Source of the DNA: Russula earlei
Taxonomy: Eukaryota > Basidiomycota > Agaricomycetes > Russulales > Russulaceae
Reading direction: 5' to 3'
Length of the DNA stretch: 13,055 nt
NCBI GenBank assembly: GCA_025769875.1
Contig: JAGFNK010001206.1
Location: forward strand, 1-13,055
Shown one piece after another: positions 7,745 to 13,055 of this stretch. Each line of letters opens with the position of its first letter. Positions within the stretch are counted from its first letter, which is position 1. The translations under genes and the position numbers were made by a program. A model generated the notes under the pieces. That model was given only the letters and a program-made list of their open reading frames with translations. It did not search any database and was not told where the DNA came from.

Positions 7745-8753
7745 CAGATTTCATGTTGCATTTAAAGCGGAAGACAGAAGTTATTTTGCCATTCTTAAGA
7801 AAGAGATACATGCCCTGGCTATTGCCGGCAATTTCCAGGAAAGGAAAATAGGTGAAATAGATATTGTTGTGGCCGAAACGGTGAGCAACCTGGTAAAACA
7901 TGCAGGTGGCGGCCAGTTATTGGTAAAACTAATAGAAGAAGAAGGTATACAGGGTATTGAACTGATCAGTATCGACAATGGCCCCGGAATTACTGATGTA
8001 AGCCGGATGGTGGCAGATGGTATCTCTACCAAAAACACGCTGGGTCATGGCTTAGGCGCTATGAAAAGGCTGTCCGATGTATTCCAGGTATATTCTCAAA
8101 AAGAATGGGGCACTGTTATTTTGATCCGGATCTTTAATGAAGAGCTGCCGGCTTTCAGGAAGCCATCTAAGATCGACGTAAGGGCTGTACTGGTACCCAA
8201 ACCCGGTGAAGAGGCATGTGGCGACGGTTTTTTTCACATCATTACCAGTCAATACGTAAAACTGTTTTTAGGGGATGGTTTGGGGCATGGACCGGAGGCT
8301 GAGCGGGCTGTATTGCTGGCAGGAGAATCTTTCACAAAATGCGAGTCGGAAAGCCCCGTTGAAATCATCCGCTCTATTGATGCGCAGGTAAAAAAAACAA
8401 GAGGGTTGGTAGGTACGGTTGCCGTATTTGATATCAAAGCAAGGAAATGGAAGATCTGTGGCATAGGCAATATCAGCACTAAAATATATAGCGGGGGCAA
8501 TGCAAAAAATTATACTTCCTACAATGGCATTATAGGCTTAAATGTGCCCAATACATTGAATGAGCAGGAAACGGATTATGAAAAGGGACAGCAAATTATC
8601 ATGTGCAGCGATGGCATTAAATCAAGATGGGAGATGCTAAAGTTTCCTTCCATACTCCGGTACGATCTTTCCATTTTGTCGGCAAGTCTTTTGAAGGAGT
8701 TTGCACGTAATACAGATGATATGTCTGTAGTCGCCTGCAAAATAAATCTGTAA
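7737..8753 (+). CDS. Fused GHKL ATPase + SpoIIE/PP2C-type phosphatase (RsbX-like)
   Basis: This 338-residue cytoplasmic protein joins an RsbW/RsbT-like ATPase domain to an RsbX/SpoIIE-type serine phosphatase. Residues 1-135 show the N-box AETVSNLVKHAGGG (Glu47, Asn51), the G1 box DNGPGI (80-85) and the G2 box GHGLGAMKRLSD (103-114), so this ATP site looks complete. Residues ~145-338 show metal-binding aspartates at CGDGF (Asp163), LGDGLGHG (Asp180), CSDGI (Asp292) and TDDMSVV (Asp327/328). In related modules such a protein dephosphorylates RsbR/RsbS and resets the stressosome; the fused ATPase may also bind partners of its own. The ATG at 7737 overlaps the end of rsbT by 8 bp, so translation is probably coupled. 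The gene reads cleanly without frameshifts, unlike its two upstream neighbours. Confidence 0.9.
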   Translation: MVNRFHVAFKAEDRSYFAILKKEIHALAIAGNFQERKIGEIDIVVAETVSNLVKHAGGGQLLVKLIEEEGIQGIELISIDNGPGITDVSRMVADGISTKNTLGHGLGAMKRLSDVFQVYSQKEWGTVILIRIFNEELPAFRKPSKIDVRAVLVPKPGEEACGDGFFHIITSQYVKLFLGDGLGHGPEAERAVLLAGESFTKCESESPVEIIRSIDAQVKKTRGLVGTVAVFDIKARKWKICGIGNISTKIYSGGNAKNYTSYNGIIGLNVPNTLNEQETDYEKGQQIIMCSDGIKSRWEMLKFPSILRYDLSILSASLLKEFARNTDDMSVVACKINL

Positions 8754-8755
8754 GC

Positions 8756-10390
8756 ATGCATGAGATAGCAAAAGTTACGCTTGAGAACGAGATGGACCTT
8801 ATACTGGCACATAAGCGTACTATGAAGCTGGCAGAGCTTGCGGGGCTGTCTTTATCGGCACAAACTACTTTTGCAACGGCTGTATCAGAAGTTTCCCGCA
8901 GTATTATTGAAAGCAAAAACAATGGCGCGCTGGTGCTTTGTGTAGAAAGCGGGCAATCAGAACAATACATTGTTGCCTGCCTGAAAGATAACCTGTCGGC
9001 TGGTGAACGGTCAAGGGAAGGATTGGAATACGCCAAAAAGCTGGTCAATAAATACCATATTTCCTCCAAAGGAAAAGAAACCTCTATTGATCTCTACTAT
9101 TATATCGCACCTTCTTTCAGGATTGATATTTATAAGCTTGATGAGTGGAGACACCTGTTTCGCAACGAACCGCCTGTTTCGCCTTATGAGGAACTGAAAC
9201 GAAAGAACGAGCAGTTACAGGAACTTTCTGAAAAAGTACAAAAAAGCGAAGGACAGTATAAAACATTGACCAACTCCCTGCCCCTGATCATCTTTTCACT
9301 CGATCTGCAGGGACAGCTTTTATACGCCAATGAATGGTTGTTGCAATATACCGGGCAAACCATTGAGGCACTGAACGAGCGTATGTGGAAAATGGTAGTG
9401 CATGAGGATGATTATGATTCTTTTTCACTTTTGTTGAGAAATGATATTACCAAAGGTACCACTGTTATCAAAACACAATCGAGGCTGAGAAACAATCAAA
9501 CAGGTGATTATTTATGGCACCAGGTTTCCCTGTCGCCGTTTAAAAGCGATAACGGAGAGTTGCAATACTGGATCGGGTATATAGTAGATATTCATGCACA
9601 GAAGGTATTTGAGGATACCTTAAAGGATAATATTGAGTTGAAACACGCGCAGGCACAACTGGAAGAAAACCAGTATACGTTGAAGAAGACCATAGAGGAG
9701 TTGAATCGCAGTAACCTGGAATTACAACAGTTTGCTTTTATTGCTTCTCATGACCTGCAGGAACCGGTTCGCAAGCTGTTATTCTACAGTGATTATCTTT
9801 TAAATAAGTACGTCAACACCTTCGATACAAAAGGAGCCAATTTTTTAGCCAACATGCAAAGCTCTGCGCTGCGTATGCGTAACCTGATACAGGACCTGCT
9901 TTCTTTTTCGCAGATCAACAAGGAGGAGGTCAATTATAAAAGAACAGATCTCAATTCGGTGGCAACCATTGCCCGGCAGGACCTGGAAATGATCATTGAT
10001 GAGAAGAAGGCCAGTTTGCAGGTAGCATCGCTACCGGTTATCAATGGGGACGAGCGGATGATGCGGCAATTGTTTGAAAATATCATTGGCAATTCATTGA
10101 AATATTGCCGTACAGATGTGTTGCCGGTGATCACGATTACCAGCAGGCAGGAGAATGGGCAGCATGAAATCGCTTTCCGTGACAATGGTATTGGATTTGA
10201 TGAGAAATACCTGCCCCAGATGTTCAACCTGTTTCAACGCCTGCATAGCCGGGAAATGTATGATGGAACAGGACTTGGACTGGCCATTTGCCGTAAGATC
10301 GTTGAACTGCACCAGGGACGGATATGGGCGGAGGCGAAAGAAGGGGAGGGCGCTACCTTTTATATTTCATTGCCTGACGGGCTGAACTGA
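8756..10390 (+). CDS. PAS-domain sensor histidine kinase with degenerate RsbT-like N-terminal domain
   Basis: This 544-residue protein appears cytoplasmic, as no membrane helix was seen. Residues 1-120 align by eye with RsbT: GLSLSAQTTFATAVSEVSRS matches its N-box region and REGLEYAKKLVNKYHISS matches its G2 region. However, the N-box Asn is Ser49 and no DxGxG box remains, so this fold probably does not bind ATP. A coiled linker (about 145-170) leads to a PAS domain (about 165-285), then a second coiled coil (about 286-325). The HisKA domain carries the phospho-acceptor His332 (FIASHDLQEPVRK). The HATPase domain has N-box ENIIGNSLKY, DNGIGF (476-481) and GTGLGLA (504-510). The gene begins 2 nt after the phosphatase stop and is followed 12 nt later by a receiver gene, its likely partner. 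The degenerate N-domain may dock onto the stressosome; that is inference. Confidence 0.92.
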   Translation: MHEIAKVTLENEMDLILAHKRTMKLAELAGLSLSAQTTFATAVSEVSRSIIESKNNGALVLCVESGQSEQYIVACLKDNLSAGERSREGLEYAKKLVNKYHISSKGKETSIDLYYYIAPSFRIDIYKLDEWRHLFRNEPPVSPYEELKRKNEQLQELSEKVQKSEGQYKTLTNSLPLIIFSLDLQGQLLYANEWLLQYTGQTIEALNERMWKMVVHEDDYDSFSLLLRNDITKGTTVIKTQSRLRNNQTGDYLWHQVSLSPFKSDNGELQYWIGYIVDIHAQKVFEDTLKDNIELKHAQAQLEENQYTLKKTIEELNRSNLELQQFAFIASHDLQEPVRKLLFYSDYLLNKYVNTFDTKGANFLANMQSSALRMRNLIQDLLSFSQINKEEVNYKRTDLNSVATIARQDLEMIIDEKKASLQVASLPVINGDERMMRQLFENIIGNSLKYCRTDVLPVITITSRQENGQHEIAFRDNGIGFDEKYLPQMFNLFQRLHSREMYDGTGLGLAICRKIVELHQGRIWAEAKEGEGATFYISLPDGLN

Positions 10391-10402
10391 TTAAATTTGT
10401 GT

Positions 10403-10807
10403 ATGAGCTGGAAAATACTTTTGGCGGATGACGATGCAGAAGACAGGGAAATCATGAAAGAGGCCTTGTCTATGATCAACGCAGGAGAAGTTATTTTCTT
10501 TGCTGAAAACGGAGAACAGGCTTTAACACTGCTGGATAGCAATTATCGTTTGGACAGTGTGAGTAGTATTCCTCAACTCATTATACTCGACCTGAATATG
10601 CCTCGTATGAATGGCACACATACGCTAAGTAAACTGAAAGAAGACAAACGATTCCATCATATACCCGTTATTATCTACTCTACTTCCATCAATCCCTTAG
10701 AGAAAGAAAAGTGTATGGCCCTGGGTGCGCATTCCTATATTACCAAACCTACATCCTTCGATGAGAGTATACAAACCGCACAAACATTCTTAGGGATGTG
10801 TGGTTAA
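10403..10807 (+). CDS. Stand-alone response regulator receiver (CheY/Rcp1-like)
   Basis: This 134-residue single receiver domain has no output domain. Acidic pocket residues Asp9-Asp11 (LLADDDAED), phospho-acceptor Asp63 (IILDLNMPRMNG), Ser93/Thr94 (IIYSTS) and Lys115 (YITKPTS) are all in place. The length between the acidic pocket and Asp63 is on the long side, as in receivers paired with PAS or phytochrome-type kinases. I chose ATG at 10403, because the upstream TTG at 10397 adds only two residues. It ends the rsb operon and probably accepts phosphate from the adjacent kinase. Its downstream target is not in the window. Its last 18 bp overlap the convergent lyase gene, and no hairpin terminator is visible. 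Confidence 0.94.
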   Translation: MSWKILLADDDAEDREIMKEALSMINAGEVIFFAENGEQALTLLDSNYRLDSVSSIPQLIILDLNMPRMNGTHTLSKLKEDKRFHHIPVIIYSTSINPLEKEKCMALGAHSYITKPTSFDESIQTAQTFLGMCG

Positions 10808-11815
10808 TTTTTGGATCGTATTGCCTAGTATATCCACTACATAAATATTCCCTTTGTTGTCAACAGCCACATCATGGTACCAGCATACAGGGCCATTGTA
10901 AGCGCCGCTTTTGCCGAACCGTGTAATGATATCCCCCTGCGTAGTAAAACCGATCACATCAGAGCCGGTATGTTTTAGCGAGAGCCAGCTATGGTCATCC
11001 ACTGCAATAAAGCTTTTATGGGTACTATCGTAAGTAATGGAGCAGATATTGCCGAAACTATGACCACTCCATTGTTGTATAAACTTACCGGAAGGGGCAA
11101 ATACCTGTATGCGCTTGTTCTCCCTGTCTGCAACATATACATTGCCCTTTTCATCGAGGCAAATGCCATGAGGAATATGGAACTCGCCCGGTTTGCTTCC
11201 CTTTGTACCCCATTCAAATAAATATTGCCCGCTGGGAGAGAACTTTACCACGCGGCTGTTGCGGTATCCGTCACTTACATAAAAGGAGCCATCTGGCGCA
11301 ACAGCTACATCGGTAGGGCGGTTAAAATGTGTTTTGTCATTACCTGGTACCCTTGCTTCTCCCAATGTAAGCAGGAGCTTGCCTTCATGGCTGAATTTAA
11401 ACACCTGGTGCAGGCCTACGTCTGTAAGCCATACATTGTTGTTTTTATCAACGGTTAGTCCATGCGGCATAATAAAGAGACTATCTCCCCAGCTGTTGAT
11501 CAGCTTACCTGTTTCCCTGTCAAGCACCAATACTGTTTTCGCGGCAATATAAGTATCGGGCATAGGGCTCACCAAAGGCCAGGTTCTGCCGGCACGGTGA
11601 AATACCAGTATGTTACCACTGGTATCGATACCTATACCGGTAGGGTTGCCCAGTACAAAACCCGGGGGTAAAGCAGGCCAATGTTCTACAAGCCTGTAGT
11701 GTGGTTCATTCGCAATGGGTTGCTCTGTGGAATTGCATGACAGGGTTACACATGCCAGTAACAGCAGGAGAAAAGAATATTTGCCCCTCTTATGTATTGT
11801 ATAGGTGTTACACAT
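10790..11815 (-). CDS. Peptidyl-alpha-hydroxyglycine amidating lyase (PAL)-like NHL-repeat lipoprotein
   Basis: This 341-residue exported six-bladed beta-propeller protein belongs to the family of the PAL half of peptide-amidating enzymes, which cleave peptidyl-hydroxyglycine to an amidated peptide plus glyoxylate. The residues that bind metal or act in catalysis in the mammalian enzyme have visible counterparts: Arg74 (FHRAGR), His118 (MPHGL), Tyr184 (SDGYRNSR), His216 (IPHGI), Arg231 (ADREN) and His314 (WYHDVAVD). The N-terminus is a signal peptide (KRGKYSFLLLLLACVTLSC) with a probable lipidated Cys27, implying membrane anchoring outside the cytoplasm. I start at ATG 11815: an in-frame ATG at 11884 would add 23 residues before the signal peptide and is unlikely. 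No hydroxylating (PHM) partner lies nearby, so the true substrate in bacteria is unknown; a generic NHL scaffold is the alternative. Confidence 0.85.
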   Translation of the reverse strand: MCNTYTIHKRGKYSFLLLLLACVTLSCNSTEQPIANEPHYRLVEHWPALPPGFVLGNPTGIGIDTSGNILVFHRAGRTWPLVSPMPDTYIAAKTVLVLDRETGKLINSWGDSLFIMPHGLTVDKNNNVWLTDVGLHQVFKFSHEGKLLLTLGEARVPGNDKTHFNRPTDVAVAPDGSFYVSDGYRNSRVVKFSPSGQYLFEWGTKGSKPGEFHIPHGICLDEKGNVYVADRENKRIQVFAPSGKFIQQWSGHSFGNICSITYDSTHKSFIAVDDHSWLSLKHTGSDVIGFTTQGDIITRFGKSGAYNGPVCWYHDVAVDNKGNIYVVDILGNTIQKLTTHP

Positions 11816-11824
11816 TATTATGCT

Positions 11825-11843
11825 TACTGATAGCTTATCAGTA
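11825..11843. promoter_or_regulatory. 8-bp-arm inverted repeat just upstream of the PAL-like gene
   Basis: TACTGATA (11825-11832) and TATCAGTA (11836-11843) are perfect inverted arms around a 3-base centre, ending 9 nt upstream of the chosen start codon at 11815. The dyad could be a repressor site or a leader hairpin that hides the translation start. It lies inside the coding frame only if the less likely start at 11884 is used. The role is inferred from position alone. Confidence 0.45.
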
Positions 11844-11956
11844 CTACAATGGTAATGATAATTTGGCTTAACAGTGGTGGCCAAAAGCGGCTCTTGTATA
11901 GTCTTAAAATGCGCTTAATTATATATTAAATAACTAATAACAGTGGAAAACCACTA

Positions 11957-11987
11957 TTGCGCCGTGTTGAGGGATCAGTTAGGTTTG
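11957..11987 (+). promoter_or_regulatory. Bacteroidota-type promoter (TTG-N20-TAnnTTTG) for the fibre-like gene
   Basis: A TTG at 11957-11959 is followed after 20 bp by TAGGTTTG at 11980-11987, an exact match to the TAnnTTTG -7 element used by the main sigma factor of Bacteroidota. Transcription would begin near 11994, giving a leader of about 86 nt before ATG 12080. A small hairpin, AGTGG-AAAA-CCACT (11942-11955), sits directly upstream of the -33 element and could be an operator. The remainder of the 264-bp divergent spacer (11816-12079) shows nothing else that I can name. Confidence 0.55.
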
Positions 11988-12079
11988 AGGCACCAAATAA
12001 ATAACTATCTAATGGTTGATAGACAAGGTTTTTTTCTTGCGTCTTTTAAAATATTGATAACTCTAAACCCTTCTATTGT

Positions 12080-13055
12080 ATGTTTAAGATGATTTCCGTT
12101 GGCGCTATTGGCGTAGCCTGTTTTCTTTTGTGTTACCTGCCTGTTACGGCAGGGTCTGTAAAGAATCCTGTAATGGGAAAATCGGGCAGGCATTCTTTTG
12201 TTCGCCAGCCCGTGTTTAAAACACTGGATAGTTACTTAGCCTATAAAAGTAAAAAAGGGGCGTATGGTGATGATTCTGCAAAGGCTTATTTAAAGAGCCT
12301 GGCTGTTAACACTCATCAGCCGGTGAGAAAAACAACAGCTGCTGTTTTAAAAGAGAATCTTGCAGCTAATAATTTTGCTGATCCTTTCTACCAGGGAGGA
12401 AATGCATTGGGAACAGATGGGATATTGGGTACGCTTGATAATCATAACCTTCTGTTTATAACGAATAATGCTTTGCAATATGCAATTAAAGCAGATGGCG
12501 CTTTGGTAAACGCTTCCGGCTCATTTACATTAACACAGGCTGGTTATCTCATGATCAAAGGAGGTGGCTATAGCGATGGTTTTTTTACGATTGATCCGGT
12601 TTCAGGATCAATCAGCTTAGGCGATATTAATCAGGATAACGGTCGAACGTTCATTAATATAAATGACAATGGGCAAACAATACAATTATCTACTAACGGT
12701 GGGAATATCATAACAACAGGGTATCTATATTCATCAGAAGGTTCATATTTCCTTGGGTCTGGCGGTGAGGGATGGGTTGCGAATGGCCATGTAACCTGGG
12801 GTGCAGATGGTACATTTACTACCGATAACTATGCATGGTATATGGGGCATAATGGCGTTACTTCATTAGGTGGAGGTGCCCCTTATCCCGATGGCTTACT
12901 ATACATTAGTCCCGGCGGAGGTTTGGCCAGTATCGGTGATTATCAAGGAGATAATAATCAGAACTATATTAGCGTGAATGATATCTCGAGGGTAGTTAAT
13001 ATTATGGGGGATAACGTTTTCATAGGTACCGGGAATGGTGATATCACTATGAATG
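12080..13055 (+). CDS. Secreted tail-fibre-like repeat protein, N-terminal 325 residues (runs off right edge)
   Basis: The frame is open from ATG 12080 to the end of the window. The N-terminus MFKMISVGAIGVACFLLCYL is a signal peptide, with cleavage probably near PVTAGS (21-26). A ~75-residue Lys/Ala-rich spacer follows. Then comes DPFYQGGNALGTDGILGTLD with LLFITNN (101-130), the GT-DN-L-F-TNN pattern of tail-fibre-like proteins common in Bacteroidota. A repeated unit follows: LGDINQDNGRTFININD (180-196) and IGDYQGDNNQNYISVND (285-301) are about 105 residues apart. The region is rich in Gly, Asn and Asp, fitting a beta-rich fibre. A C-terminal intramolecular chaperone (peptidase S74) or a type IX secretion tail might follow beyond the edge; neither can be seen. 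A second Met at residue 4 (12089) could also start it. The function is unknown; an adhesin or surface fibre is the best guess. Confidence 0.8.
   Translation, partial: MFKMISVGAIGVACFLLCYLPVTAGSVKNPVMGKSGRHSFVRQPVFKTLDSYLAYKSKKGAYGDDSAKAYLKSLAVNTHQPVRKTTAAVLKENLAANNFADPFYQGGNALGTDGILGTLDNHNLLFITNNALQYAIKADGALVNASGSFTLTQAGYLMIKGGGYSDGFFTIDPVSGSISLGDINQDNGRTFININDNGQTIQLSTNGGNIITTGYLYSSEGSYFLGSGGEGWVANGHVTWGADGTFTTDNYAWYMGHNGVTSLGGGAPYPDGLLYISPGGGLASIGDYQGDNNQNYISVNDISRVVNIMGDNVFIGTGNGDITMN

Noticed and set aside
8617..9069. 150-codon minus-strand open frame opposite the phosphatase/kinase junction
   Set aside because: It is the complement of two conserved domains and crosses their gene boundary, with low-complexity Ser/Leu composition typical of a shadow frame.
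11816..11884. 23-residue N-terminal extension of the PAL-like protein from an ATG at 11884
   Set aside because: It would put a polar stretch before a clear lipoprotein signal peptide. The ATG at 11815 gives a normal signal sequence.
12005..12193. 62-codon minus-strand open frame upstream of the fibre-like gene
   Set aside because: It overlaps the start and signal peptide of the fibre-like gene and has no recognisable content or start signal.

Overview
The window looks like a chromosomal segment of a Bacteroidota bacterium, probably a Chitinophagaceae-type genome. The pointers are moderate GC, scarce Shine-Dalgarno motifs with two TTG-started genes, one good TTG-N20-TAnnTTTG promoter, and the gene families themselves. 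These are a membrane pyrophosphatase, family 9 and 87 glycosyltransferases, an rsbRST stressosome module wired to a two-component system, and a long secreted fibre-like protein. The species assignment is inference. No tRNA, rRNA, CRISPR array, transposase or integrase gene was seen.

Left part (1-5655). A membrane-bound proton/sodium pyrophosphatase runs leftward off the window edge. Divergent from it is a GT87-type polytopic glycosyltransferase (1149-2783). Facing that gene is a two-gene leftward unit: an ABC exporter (3934-5655) and a GT9 heptosyltransferase-like enzyme (2744-3928), whose 3' end overlaps the GT87 gene by 40 bp. Together these suggest assembly and export of a surface glycan. 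A GGTTAC-rich repeat patch sits at the exporter/GT9 junction and forms the tail of the exporter.

Centre (5656-10807). A 422-bp intergenic region carries nested inverted repeats built on GGGTTATCTAT. It is followed by a tightly packed rightward operon: RsbR (RsbRD-type N-domain plus STAS), RsbS (STAS), RsbT (ATPase kinase), a fused ATPase/SpoIIE-type phosphatase, a PAS-containing hybrid-like histidine kinase whose N-terminus is a degenerate RsbT-like fold, and a stand-alone receiver protein. The logic would be stressosome, then RsbT, then phosphatase and kinase, then receiver, with no sigma factor in the window. The most striking observation is that rsbS and rsbT carry four single-base indels within about 400 bp, while protein-level conservation continues in the shifted frames. 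This is either very recent inactivation or clustered sequence errors.

Right part (10790-13055). A leftward lipoprotein with NHL/beta-propeller repeats matches the peptidyl-alpha-hydroxyglycine amidating lyase (PAL) family, with its key residues kept. Divergent from it, behind a recognisable Bacteroidota promoter, begins a secreted protein with tail-fibre-like repeats that runs off the right edge.
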